NCBI GenBank assembly: GCA_036260075.1
Contig: DATAAM010000004.1
Span: 1 to 45,387, forward strand
Length of the DNA: 45,387 nt
Direction of reading: 5' to 3'
From: DATAAM01 sp036260075
Lineage (GTDB): Bacteria; Actinomycetota; Acidimicrobiia; Acidimicrobiales; JAHWLA01
Positions 37,954 through 45,340 of the stretch are shown here, in pieces. Position 1 is the stretch's first letter, and every line of letters starts with the position of its first letter. The notes below the pieces were generated by a model. The model saw only the letters and a list, made by a program, of their open reading frames with translations. It searched no databases and was not told the origin of the DNA. Both the position numbers and the translations under genes were made by a program.

Positions 37954-39863
37954 TATCGCCCCGCCAGCGCCTCCGCCAGGAACGCCTCGACGTCGGACCG
38001 GTGCCTCGTGCGGCGCATGGGGGGCAGCGCCCGCACCAGGTCCCACTTGTAGCCCGCCTTGGCCAGCCGCGGGTCGAGGACGGCGACCACGCCCCGGTCG
38101 ACGGCCGAACGGATCAGCCGCCCGGCGCCCTGCGCCAGCAGGGTGGCCGCCCGCGGCAGGTCGACGGTGCGGAAGGCGGCTGCGCCCGCCCGGTCTCGGC
38201 GGGCCTGGAGCAGCGGCTCGTCGGGCCGGGGGAACGGGATGCGGTCGATGACCACCTGCGACAGCGCCGGACCGGGCACGTCGATGCCCTGCCAGAACCC
38301 CATGGTGGCGAACAGGCAGGCCCGCTCGTCCGACGAGAACGCCTCCACCAGCGCGGGCTTGGGCAGGTCGGCCTGTGTGAGGAGCGGCCAGGGCAGTCGG
38401 TCGGCCAGCGCGGCCGCTGCCGCCTGCATGGCCCGCCGGCTGGTGAACAGGGCCAGCGTGCGGCCGCCCGCCAAGCGGACGAGCGCCTCCAGCTCCTCGT
38501 GCATGGCCGCCTCGTACTGCGGCGACCGCGGGTCGGGGAGGTGGGCGGCGCAGTAGAGCAGCGCGTGCTCCTCGTAGGGGAAGGGGCTGCCGACGTCGAG
38601 CGCGGTGTGCCGGTCGGGAGGCAGCCCCAGGCGGCCGGCCAAGCCGGGCGGGATGGTGGCGCTGGTGAGGACGGCGGTCACGTCGTCCCACAGTCGCTCC
38701 GACAACAGCTCGCCCACGTCGACGGGGGCGACCCGCAGCACCGGCGCGTGCTCGGGGCCTTCCACCCAGCTGACCCACCCCTCGCCCGCGTCGGTGGCGA
38801 AGCCGAGGTCGCCGACGAGATGGCCCGCGGCCTGCAGCGACCGTCCTCGGCGGGGGTCGTCGACGTCGCCCTTGCGCAGCGCCGCCACCACCCGGTTCGT
38901 GCGCTCCGTGGCCAACCGGGCGACGGCGGCCACGTCGTCGCCCAGCCCGGCGGGCAGCCGCCTGCCCCGCCACGGGGCCAGCGCGTTCTCCAGGCGGACG
39001 CCCGCCCCGTCGAGGTCGTCGAGGGCGGCGTTGTCGGCGGGCTCCACCACCGCTCGGGCCGCCCGCACCAGCGCCCGGAAGCGACCGGCGCCCAGCTCCA
39101 GCCCGAGCGCCGAGGAGGCGATGTCCTCCAGCTCGTGGGCCTCGTCGAAGACGACCACGTCGTGCTCCGGGAGCACGTGGCCGCCACTGGCCAGGTGGGC
39201 GCCGTACAGATGCGTGTTCACCACCACGACCTGGGCCTCTTCGGCCCGCTGCCGAGCCTTCTCGGCGAAGCAGACGTCGCCCGACGGGCACCGACCGGCA
39301 CCGGGGCAGTCCATGGCGCTCACGCTGAGGGCGGCCCAGGCCCGGGGCCGGGGCTCGAACGACAGCTCGGCCCGGTCGGCGGTCGGCGTGGAGGCCGCCC
39401 ACTCGATGATCCGGGCCACCTCCCGGCCCAGCTCCCCCACGCTGTCGTCGAGGTCGAGCTGCTCGTCGCCGCCTGCCACCTCGCGAGCCCGTTGCACGCA
39501 GAGGTAGTTGGAGCGGCCCTTCAGCACGGCGAACTCGACGGGCACGCCGAGCGCCCGGGCCAGCAGTGGGAGGTCCCTGCCGGCCAACTGGTCCTGGAGG
39601 GCCTTGGTGGCGGTCGCCACCACCACCTTCCGTCCGCTGAGGACGGCGGGCACGAGGTAGGCGAGCGACTTGCCGGTGCCGGTGCCCGCCTGCACCACAA
39701 GGTGGCGGCCCTCCTCGATGGCGGCCGCCACCGCTTCGGCCATCGCCCGCTGCCCCGGTCGGTCCTCGCCGTCGCCGGGGAGTCCCGCGACCGCCTGGCG
39801 CAGGGCCTCGTCGACGGCGGGAGCGCGCACGGGGCGACGGTACCGCGAGGACCTTTGGGCCAT
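37953..39863 (-). CDS. dinG: DinG/XPD-type ATP-dependent DNA helicase
   Basis: A 636-residue helicase of the DinG/Rad3 family. Seen: Walker A VVQAGTGTGKSLAYLVPAVL, KVVVATATKALQDQLAGRDL, a cysteine cluster (CVQ, then CPGAGRCPSGDVCFAEKARQ) matching the iron-sulphur site, the DEAH box VVVFDEAHELEDIASSALG, VLTSATIPPG, and the C-terminal FATMGFWQGIDVPGPALSQV with GAGRLIRSAVDRGVVAVLDP. DinG unwinds R-loops and forked DNA. I choose ATG 39863, with AGGTGG 7 nt upstream; ATG 39869 and 39887 are in-frame alternatives. It is divergent from the riboswitch-controlled gene. Confidence 0.9.
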   Translation of the reverse strand: MAQRSSRYRRPVRAPAVDEALRQAVAGLPGDGEDRPGQRAMAEAVAAAIEEGRHLVVQAGTGTGKSLAYLVPAVLSGRKVVVATATKALQDQLAGRDLPLLARALGVPVEFAVLKGRSNYLCVQRAREVAGGDEQLDLDDSVGELGREVARIIEWAASTPTADRAELSFEPRPRAWAALSVSAMDCPGAGRCPSGDVCFAEKARQRAEEAQVVVVNTHLYGAHLASGGHVLPEHDVVVFDEAHELEDIASSALGLELGAGRFRALVRAARAVVEPADNAALDDLDGAGVRLENALAPWRGRRLPAGLGDDVAAVARLATERTNRVVAALRKGDVDDPRRGRSLQAAGHLVGDLGFATDAGEGWVSWVEGPEHAPVLRVAPVDVGELLSERLWDDVTAVLTSATIPPGLAGRLGLPPDRHTALDVGSPFPYEEHALLYCAAHLPDPRSPQYEAAMHEELEALVRLAGGRTLALFTSRRAMQAAAAALADRLPWPLLTQADLPKPALVEAFSSDERACLFATMGFWQGIDVPGPALSQVVIDRIPFPRPDEPLLQARRDRAGAAAFRTVDLPRAATLLAQGAGRLIRSAVDRGVVAVLDPRLAKAGYKWDLVRALPPMRRTRHRSDVEAFLAEALAGR

Positions 39864-39882
39864 GGTCATGCCACCTGGGCGG

Positions 39883-39899
39883 GCCATTCGGTGAATGGC
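39883..39899. promoter_or_regulatory. Perfect 7-bp palindrome upstream of DinG and the riboswitch gene
   Basis: GCCATTC-GGT-GAATGGC, two perfect 7-bp arms with a 3-bp centre, in the divergent space. It could be an operator shared by both genes. It is close to the possible DinG starts and so could also be part of its leader. Confidence 0.35.
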
Positions 39900-39934
39900 T
39901 CTCCGCGGCCGGGAGAAACCGTCCGAAACGATCA

Positions 39935-40030
39935 AGGACCACGAAAACGGCATCCCCGGGGAAACCCGGGTGCGCAAAGCCACCGGCCTGTCGGGACTCC
40001 GTCCCCACGGCAGCGGGGCCACCGAATGGA
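39935..40030 (+). ncRNA. Cyclic di-GMP-I (GEMM) riboswitch
   Basis: Matches the GEMM/c-di-GMP-I aptamer. A helix CCCGGG (39955-39960) capped by the GAAA tetraloop (39961-39964) and closed by CCCGGG (39965-39970) is followed by TGCGCAAAGCCACCGGCC (compare GACGCAAAGCCTCCGGCC in the Vibrio Vc2 aptamer). The 3' block CAGCGGGG is followed by CCACCGAATGG (compare TAGCGGGGTTACCGATGG). By alignment the guanine in ACGGC aligns with Vc2 G20, which favours c-di-GMP over 3',3'-cGAMP, and the first C of ACCG with C92. Ends are approximate. It runs straight into the GGAG Shine-Dalgarno (40028-40031) of the gene at 40038. Confidence 0.88.
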
Positions 40031-40037
40031 GAACCCG

Positions 40038-40583
40038 ATGCAGTTCAGCACCGTCCTGACCAAGCTCGCCGCGGGCACCGTGGCGGGTGTGCTCACGCTC
40101 GGCACCGGCTGGGCCTTCGCCGAGGTGACGGGCGAGGAGCCCGCCGCCGAGACCCCGGTCGAGCAGCCCACCGCCGAGGCCCCTGTCGAGGAGCCCGTCG
40201 TCACCGAGGCCCCTGCCGAGGAGCCCGTCGCCACCGAGCCGGTGGAGGAGGAGCCGGTCTCCGAGCCCGTCGTCACCGAGCCGGTCTCCGAGCCCGTCGT
40301 CACCGAGCCAGTCGTCACCGAGCCCGTCACCGAGCCGGGCGTGGCGCCCGTCGTCACCGAGCCGGTGGAGGAGGCGCCCGTCGTCCACGTGCGCAAGGAG
40401 AACCACGGCAAGCACGTGTCCGAGACCGCGCACACGGCGCCCACGGGCCCGGGCCACGGCGCCGCCGTCAGCGAGGTGGCCAGGTCGGAGGTCGGCAAGA
40501 AGCACGCCGCTCCGGCCGCGGAGGAGCCGGTCGCGGCCGACGCCGCCGCCTCCCCCAAGGGCCACGGCAAGAAGCAGAAGTAA
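40038..40583 (+). CDS. Secreted VTEPV-repeat protein under riboswitch control
   Basis: A 181-residue exported protein of no known family. Residues 1-28 are a signal peptide (TKLAAGTVAGVLTLGTGW, cleavage near AFA-EV). Residues 30-110 are acidic, low-complexity repeats of the type EEPVVTEAPAEEP and VSEPVVTEP. Residues 112-181 are basic and His/Lys-rich (HVRKENHGKHVSETAHTAPT; SPKGHGKKQK). There is no membrane anchor or LPxTG, so it is released or held by charge. The ATG at 40038 has GGAG 6 nt upstream, which is the end of a GEMM riboswitch; in-frame ATG 40026 lies within the aptamer. Control by c-di-GMP suggests a biofilm or surface role, but no function is known. Confidence 0.85.
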   Translation: MQFSTVLTKLAAGTVAGVLTLGTGWAFAEVTGEEPAAETPVEQPTAEAPVEEPVVTEAPAEEPVATEPVEEEPVSEPVVTEPVSEPVVTEPVVTEPVTEPGVAPVVTEPVEEAPVVHVRKENHGKHVSETAHTAPTGPGHGAAVSEVARSEVGKKHAAPAAEEPVAADAAASPKGHGKKQK

Positions 40584-40598
40584 CCGATCCCCGCCCGA

Positions 40599-40630
40599 CC
40601 GAGGGGCCGCTCGCACGAGCGGCCCCTCGG
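40599..40630 (+). terminator. Strong hairpin after the VTEPV-repeat gene
   Basis: CCGAGGGGCCGCTCG (40599-40613) and CGAGCGGCCCCTCGG (40616-40630) are perfectly complementary around a CA loop. It lies 15 bp after the stop and before the oxidoreductase gene. There is no T-tract, but the stem is strong enough for a GC-type terminator. Confidence 0.75.
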
Positions 40631-40654
40631 CGCGTGCCGGCAACCTGTGCCGCC

Positions 40655-41578
40655 ATGGACCTGCGCATCTTCACGGAGCCGCAGCAGGGTGCCTCGTTCG
40701 ACCAGCTGCTGGCCGTGGCGCAGGCGGCGGAGTCGTGCCGGTTCGACGGGTTCTTCCGGTCCGACCACTACCTCGTGATGGGACCAGGCGCCGGGCTGCC
40801 CGGTCCCACCGACGCCTGGGCCACCCTGGCCGCCATCGCCCGGGAGACGAGCCGCATCCGGCTCGGCACGCTCGTGTCACCGGTTGGCTTCCGTTGGCCC
40901 GGCCCGTTGGCGGTGGCTGTGGCGCAGGTCGACATCATGTCGAACGGCCGGGTGGAGCTCGGCCTCGGGGCGGGCTGGTACGAGTCGGAGTACCACGCGT
41001 ACGGCATCCCGTTCCCGCCCCTCGCCGAGCGCTTCGAGCAGCTCGAGGAGCAGCTCTCGATCCTCACGGGCATGTGGCGCACGCCGCTCGGCATGTCGTT
41101 CGACTTCCTCGGCCGCCACTACCGCCTCACCGGTTGCCCGGCCCTGCCCAAGCCGGTGCAGCGGCCGCACCCGCCGCTCATCGTGGGCGGCGCGGGCACC
41201 ACCCGCACGCCTCGGCTGGCCGCCCGGTTCGCCGACGAGTTCAACGTCGCCTTCCGCGACCTCGACACCGCCTCGGCGCTGTTCGACGGCGTGCGGACCG
41301 CCTGCGAGGAGGCGGACCGCGACCCGGCCACGCTCACGCTGTCGGTGGCGCTCACGGTCTGCTGCGGCGTCGACGACGCCGAGATCGAGCATCGGGCCAG
41401 GGCCATCGGCCGGCCGCCCGAGCGCATCGACCTGGCGGGCACGCCGGAGCAGCTGGCCGATCGGCTGCTCGCCTTCCGCGCTGCCGGCGCCCAGCGCGTC
41501 TACTTGCAGATCCTCGACCTCGCCGACCTCGACCACCTCCAGCTGATCGCCGACGAGGTGGCGCCTCACCTGGCCTGA
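40655..41578 (+). CDS. LLM-class F420-dependent oxidoreductase
   Basis: A 307-residue luciferase-like oxidoreductase, probably F420-dependent. Seen: MDLRIFTEPQQGASFDQLLA, the DGFFRSDHYLVMG block (F420/FMN region), TSRIRLGTLVSPVGFRWPGP, VDIMSNGRVELGLGAGWYES with EYHAYGIPFP, and PPLIVGGAGTTRTPRLAARF. It is a homologue of the protein at 11659. The start is ATG 40655; upstream in-frame bases belong to the terminator region. Its stop overlaps that of the convergent YihY gene by 13 bp. Substrate unknown. Confidence 0.87.
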   Translation: MDLRIFTEPQQGASFDQLLAVAQAAESCRFDGFFRSDHYLVMGPGAGLPGPTDAWATLAAIARETSRIRLGTLVSPVGFRWPGPLAVAVAQVDIMSNGRVELGLGAGWYESEYHAYGIPFPPLAERFEQLEEQLSILTGMWRTPLGMSFDFLGRHYRLTGCPALPKPVQRPHPPLIVGGAGTTRTPRLAARFADEFNVAFRDLDTASALFDGVRTACEEADRDPATLTLSVALTVCCGVDDAEIEHRARAIGRPPERIDLAGTPEQLADRLLAFRAAGAQRVYLQILDLADLDHLQLIADEVAPHLA

Positions 41579-42474
41579 ACGACGTCCCCGGCCCGACCGG
41601 CCACCAACGGCACGGCGCCGGGCAGGTGCGGCACCTCGATCTCCGCCGTCACCGTGCCGTGGCCCTCCTCCCACCGCACCACGTTGAGGACCGCCGCGTA
41701 CACGACCAGGCGGCCGAAGAAGAAGAGCCAGGCGATCACGGCGAACACCGTCCCCAGCGAGCCGTACAGCGCCGAGGACGTGGCCACTGCCCGCGGCACG
41801 TAGTACGCGCCCACCACCTCGAGCACCACGAGCCCGACCGCACCCAGCACCGCACCGGGGAGCAACGGCTTCCATCCCACGTCGCGGTTGGCGAGGGTGT
41901 GCAGGGTCCACAGCCACAGCACCACCCCGAGCGCCAGCGACCCGAGCAGCGCGAACGGCCACGCCGGGCCGGGCAGCCAACGGGCGCCGGCCGTCACCGC
42001 CACCGACGCCGCCAGCAATGCCGCCGCCCCCACCAGCCACAGCAGGCCGACGGCGCGGTCCTTGAGGCCACGGCCTCCCACCTGCCACACGGAGTTCAGC
42101 GCCCGTTGGAGGGCGGCCACCAGGCCCAGTCCCGTCCAGAGGAAGCCCGCCACGCCCAGGACGGTGGCGAAGCGTCGACTTTGCTCGGCCGAGTCGATGG
42201 CCGAGGTGACGAGGTCGGCCGCCGCTCCTGTGAAGCCGATGCGCTCCACCAGTTGCATGGCGAGGTCGTCGGCCTGGGACGAGAACCACCCCACCACGGC
42301 GATGAGCACGAGGAGCAACGGGAACAGCGAGAGGAACGCCGTCAGCGTCACCGCCGCCGCCAGGGAGGCGCCGTGCAGCTCGTCGAAGCGCTGCTGCACC
42401 CGCAGCGCGGTGCGGGCCCAGCCCCAGCGGCGGGTGAGGGGAGCGAACAGACGTTCCAGCATCGCTCCGCACAT
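41566..42474 (-). CDS. YihY/BrkB (virulence factor BrkB) family membrane protein
   Basis: A 302-residue multi-pass membrane protein of the YihY/BrkB family. Seen: FDELHGASLAAAVTLTAFLS followed by LFPLLLVLIAVVG, IDSAEQSRRFATVLGVAGFL with WTGLGLVAALQRALNSVWQV, GWKPLLPGAVLGAVGLVVLE, YGSLGTVFAVIAWLFFFGRL with VVYAAVLNVV. About six membrane helices are expected. The start could be ATG 42474 (MCGAMLERLF) or ATG 42462 (MLERLF); I use the longer. It is divergent from uppS (33 bp between start codons). The function of the family is unclear; it is not an RNase as once named. Confidence 0.87.
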   Translation of the reverse strand: MCGAMLERLFAPLTRRWGWARTALRVQQRFDELHGASLAAAVTLTAFLSLFPLLLVLIAVVGWFSSQADDLAMQLVERIGFTGAAADLVTSAIDSAEQSRRFATVLGVAGFLWTGLGLVAALQRALNSVWQVGGRGLKDRAVGLLWLVGAAALLAASVAVTAGARWLPGPAWPFALLGSLALGVVLWLWTLHTLANRDVGWKPLLPGAVLGAVGLVVLEVVGAYYVPRAVATSSALYGSLGTVFAVIAWLFFFGRLVVYAAVLNVVRWEEGHGTVTAEIEVPHLPGAVPLVAGRAGDVVQAR

Positions 42475-42494
42475 ACCCGAGGCGGGCGGGCGAG

Positions 42495-42500
42495 TACCGT
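42495..42500 (+). promoter_or_regulatory. -10-like box of uppS
   Basis: TACCGT ends 7 nt before GTG 42508, with no Shine-Dalgarno. This fits a leaderless transcript. Confidence 0.45.
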
Positions 42501-42507
42501 CCGAGGC

Positions 42508-43230
42508 GTGGACCTCGACCACATCGACCCCCGGCGCCTGCCGGTCCACGTGGGCTGCGTCATGGACGGCAACGGCCGCTGGGCGCAGAAGCGGGGCCTC
42601 CCTCGCACCGAGGGCCACGCCGCCGGGGAAGAGGCGCTGATGGACACCGTCGAGGGCGCGCTCGAGCTCGGCATCAAGTGGCTCACGGTGTACGCGTTCT
42701 CGACGGAGAACTGGAAGCGGCCGGTCGACGAGGTGCGCTTCCTGATGCGCTTCAACCAGTCGCTGCTCGCCCGACGTCGCGACGAGCTGCACGACAAGGG
42801 TGTGCGCATACGCTTCTCCGGCCGACGCGACTGGCGGGTGCCGAAGCGGCTGCTGCGGCAGATGGACGAGTCGATCGCGCTGACGAGCGGCAACCGCCGC
42901 ATGACGCTCACCATCGCCTTCAACTACGGCGGCCGGGCCGAGATCGTCGACGCCGTGCGGGCGTTGGTGGAGGCGGGCACGCCCGCCGACCGCATCGACG
43001 AGAAGGCCATCGGCGCCCAGCTGTACCACCCCGACGCGCCCGACCCCGACCTCGTCATCCGCACCTCGGGCGAATTCCGCATCTCCAACTTCCTCCTGTG
43101 GGAGCTGGCCTACAGCGAGCTGGTGTTCAGCGAGGTGCTGTGGCCCGACTTCCGCCGCGAGCACCTGTTCGAAGCGGTGCGCGAGTTCCAGCGGCGAGAC
43201 CGGCGGTTCGGAGGGGTGGACCCCGAGTGA
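42508..43230 (+). CDS. uppS: Isoprenyl transferase (undecaprenyl diphosphate synthase family)
   Basis: A 240-residue cis-prenyltransferase that makes the polyprenyl carrier for peptidoglycan. Seen: VGCVMDGNGRWAQKRGLPRT with the DGNGRW active site, GHAAGEEALMDTVEGALELG, LTVYAFSTENWKRPVDEVRF, MTLTIAFNYGGRAEIVDAVR, and PDLVIRTSGEFRISNFLLWE with AYSELVFSEVLWPDF. All catalytic motifs are present. The start is GTG 42508. The recO gene starts inside its last codons (GTGA overlap). In many bacteria uppS lies near era and recO; here it is separated from era by about 6.6 kb. Confidence 0.95.
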   Translation: MDLDHIDPRRLPVHVGCVMDGNGRWAQKRGLPRTEGHAAGEEALMDTVEGALELGIKWLTVYAFSTENWKRPVDEVRFLMRFNQSLLARRRDELHDKGVRIRFSGRRDWRVPKRLLRQMDESIALTSGNRRMTLTIAFNYGGRAEIVDAVRALVEAGTPADRIDEKAIGAQLYHPDAPDPDLVIRTSGEFRISNFLLWELAYSELVFSEVLWPDFRREHLFEAVREFQRRDRRFGGVDPE

Positions 43231-43946
43231 GCCTCTACCGCGACCACGCGGTCGTGCTGCGGACGATCCGGTTGGGGGAGGCCGATCGCATCGTCACGTT
43301 CGTCACCCAGGCCCACGGCAAGGTGCGGGCCGTGGCCAAGGGCGTGCGCAAGACGAAGAGCCGCTTCGGGGGGCGGCTGGAGCCGATCACGCACGTGGCC
43401 GCCCAGTTCTACGAGGGCCGCGAGCTCGACATCGTCACGCAGGTCGAGACGGTCGACCACTTCCGCGCCGTGCGGGAAGACCTCGACCGCGTGGCCAAGG
43501 CCACGTCGCTGCTCGAGGCCGTCGACCAGGTGGCCCAGGAGCGCGAGCCCAACCCCCGGCTGTACCGGATGCTGGTGGGCGCGCTGCGCGCCCTGGCCGC
43601 CCACGACGCACCCCTGCTCGTGCCCGCGTTCTTCTGGAAGCTGCTCTCGTTGGAAGGCGCCCATCCGCTGCTCGACCGGTGCGCGGGCTGCGGGGCCGAC
43701 GACGAGGAGCTCGTCGCCTTCGACATGGCGGTGGGCGGCGCGCTGTGCCGGGCCTGCCGGCAGGGCCAGGCGGTCTCGCCGGAGGCGCTGGCGCTGGTGC
43801 GCCGCATCCTCGAAGGAGGGCTGGCCGACGCACTCAACGAGCCCGCCTCGGCGGCCACGCACGAGGTGGAGCACCTCGCCGCCCGGGCCCTGGAGGCGCA
43901 CCTCGAGCGACGGCTGCGCTCCCTCCACGTCCTCGACCGCGGCTGA
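43227..43946 (+). CDS. recO: DNA repair protein RecO
   Basis: A 239-residue RecO, the recombination mediator that helps RecA load on SSB-coated DNA. Seen: N-terminal OB-fold YRDHAVVLRTIRLGEADRIV with THAHGKVRAVAKGVRKTKSR (TQAHGKVRAVAKGVRKTKSR), THVAAQFYEGRELDIVTQVE, LLVPAFFWKLLSLEGAHPLL, and the zinc site CAGCGADDEELVAFDMAVGG with LCRACRQG (two CxxC pairs). The GTG start overlaps the uppS stop by 4 bp. Hairpin D lies 8 bp after its stop. Confidence 0.95.
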   Translation: MSLYRDHAVVLRTIRLGEADRIVTFVTQAHGKVRAVAKGVRKTKSRFGGRLEPITHVAAQFYEGRELDIVTQVETVDHFRAVREDLDRVAKATSLLEAVDQVAQEREPNPRLYRMLVGALRALAAHDAPLLVPAFFWKLLSLEGAHPLLDRCAGCGADDEELVAFDMAVGGALCRACRQGQAVSPEALALVRRILEGGLADALNEPASAATHEVEHLAARALEAHLERRLRSLHVLDRG

Positions 43947-43954
43947 CACCCGGG

Positions 43955-44004
43955 ATTTTGGGAGGCAGATCGCGCGCTGGAGCGCGTGATCTGCGGTCCA
44001 GAAC
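43955..44004 (+). repeat. Imperfect hairpin D between recO and glyS
   Basis: Arms 43955-43978 and 43981-44004 form 18 Watson-Crick and 3 G-U pairs out of 24 around a GG centre. The three G-U pairs exist only in plus-strand RNA, so it may act as an RNA hairpin in the recO transcript. The right end AGAACGG and the centre GCGCGCT-GG-AGCGCG match hairpins A and C. It ends 2 bp before the glyS -10-like box. Confidence 0.8.
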
Positions 44005-44006
44005 GG

Positions 44007-44012
44007 TAGCCT
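44007..44012 (+). promoter_or_regulatory. -10-like box of glyS
   Basis: TAGCCT ends 8 nt before GTG 44021, giving a leaderless start. The -35 position would fall inside hairpin D. Confidence 0.4.
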
Positions 44013-44020
44013 GACCGGCC

Positions 44021-45340
44021 GTGCCGTCATCGGCCCCGACCCTGATGGAGCAGGTCGTCAACCTGTGCAAGCGCCGCGGCTTCGTGTTCCCCAGCGCGGA
44101 GATCTACGGCGGGTTCCGGTCGACGTACGACTACGGCCCGCTGGGCGTCCTCATGCTGCGCAACGTGAAGGAAGCGTGGTGGCGCTCCGTGGTGCAGCTG
44201 CGCGACGACGTGGTGGGCATCGACGCTGCCATCCTCTCCTCGCCTCGCATCTGGGAGGCGAGCGGCCACCTGGAGAACTTCACCGACCCGCTGGTCGACT
44301 GCAAGAGCTGCAAGGAGCGGTTCCGAGAGGACCAGCTGGAGGACCCCACCACGTGTCCCAACTGCGGGGCGAGCGACAGCTTCACCGAGGCCCGCGCGTT
44401 CAACCTCATGTTCAAGACGTACGTGGGGCCGGTGGAGGACTCGGCCAACGTGGCCTACCTGCGGCCGGAGACGGCGCAGGGCATGTTCGTCAACTTCATG
44501 CAGGTGCTCCAGACGAGCCGCAAGAAGCCGCCGTTCGGCATCGCCCAGATGGGCAAGTCGTTCCGCAACGAGATCACGCCGGGCAACTTCGTGTTCCGCA
44601 CGAGGGAGTTCGAGCAGATGGAGCTCGAGTTCTTCGTGCCGCCCGACGAAGGCGCCACATGGTTCGAGTACTGGTGCGAGGAGCGCATGCGCTGGTATCA
44701 GGACCTCGGCATGCCCGCCGACATGCTGCGGTTGCGGCCGCACGAGGCCGAGGAGCTGTCGCACTACTCGGCGGGCACGGCCGACGTGGAGTTCCTCTAC
44801 CCGTGGGGCTGGGGCGAGCTGGAGGGCATCGCCAACCGCACCGACTACGACCTCAATGCCCACGGCAAGGCGAGCGGGGAGCGCCTGGAGTACTTCGACC
44901 AGGGCACGGGCGAGCGCTACGTGCCTCATGTGATCGAGCCCGCCGCCGGTGCCACCCGCACGATGATGGCGTTCCTCATCGCCGGCTACGCCGAGGACGA
45001 CGTCGGCGGCGAGAAGCGCACCGTGCTGCGGCTGCACCACCGGCTGGCGCCGTACAAGGTGGCGGTGCTGCCCCTCTCGAAGAAGGAGACGCTCACCCCC
45101 GTCGCACGGGAGGTGCTGGGTCTCGTCCAGCCGCACTGGATGTGCGACTACGACGAGACGCAGTCGATCGGGCGCCGCTACCGCCGCCAGGACGAGATCG
45201 GCACGCCGTTCTGCGTCACCGTCGACTTCGAGACGTTGGACGACCGCGCCGTCACCATCCGCGAGCGCGACACCCTCGAGCAGGTCCGGGTGCCGATCGA
45301 CTCGCTCGTCGAGGAGCTGCGGGGCCGCCTGGCGGTGTGA
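44021..45340 (+). CDS. glyS: Glycyl-tRNA synthetase (single-chain, class II)
   Basis: A 439-residue alpha2-type glycyl-tRNA synthetase that charges tRNA-Gly. Seen: N-terminal QVVNLCKRRGFVFPSAEIYG, motif 1 region YDYGPLGVLMLRNVKEAWWR, the zinc-binding CKSCKERFREDQLEDPTTCP with NC, YLRPETAQGMFVNFMQVLQT, motif 2 FGIAQMGKSFRNEITPGNFV with FRTREFEQMELEFF, and the C-terminal anticodon-binding domain KVAVLPLSKKETLTPVAREV. The start is GTG 44021 with a leaderless box; a later ATG 44045 would cut the N-terminus. It ends the window's last operon. Confidence 0.97.
   Translation: MPSSAPTLMEQVVNLCKRRGFVFPSAEIYGGFRSTYDYGPLGVLMLRNVKEAWWRSVVQLRDDVVGIDAAILSSPRIWEASGHLENFTDPLVDCKSCKERFREDQLEDPTTCPNCGASDSFTEARAFNLMFKTYVGPVEDSANVAYLRPETAQGMFVNFMQVLQTSRKKPPFGIAQMGKSFRNEITPGNFVFRTREFEQMELEFFVPPDEGATWFEYWCEERMRWYQDLGMPADMLRLRPHEAEELSHYSAGTADVEFLYPWGWGELEGIANRTDYDLNAHGKASGERLEYFDQGTGERYVPHVIEPAAGATRTMMAFLIAGYAEDDVGGEKRTVLRLHHRLAPYKVAVLPLSKKETLTPVAREVLGLVQPHWMCDYDETQSIGRRYRRQDEIGTPFCVTVDFETLDDRAVTIRERDTLEQVRVPIDSLVEELRGRLAV

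Noticed and set aside
37210..40008. Long 932-codon minus frame spanning the second PIG-L gene and DinG
   Set aside because: Only the last 247 codons match a family; the upstream part is a Gly/Arg-rich shadow of dinG in another frame.
40026..40037. Alternative start ATG 40026 of the VTEPV-repeat gene
   Set aside because: It lies inside the conserved ACCGAATGG of the riboswitch and before the GGAG site, which fits ATG 40038.
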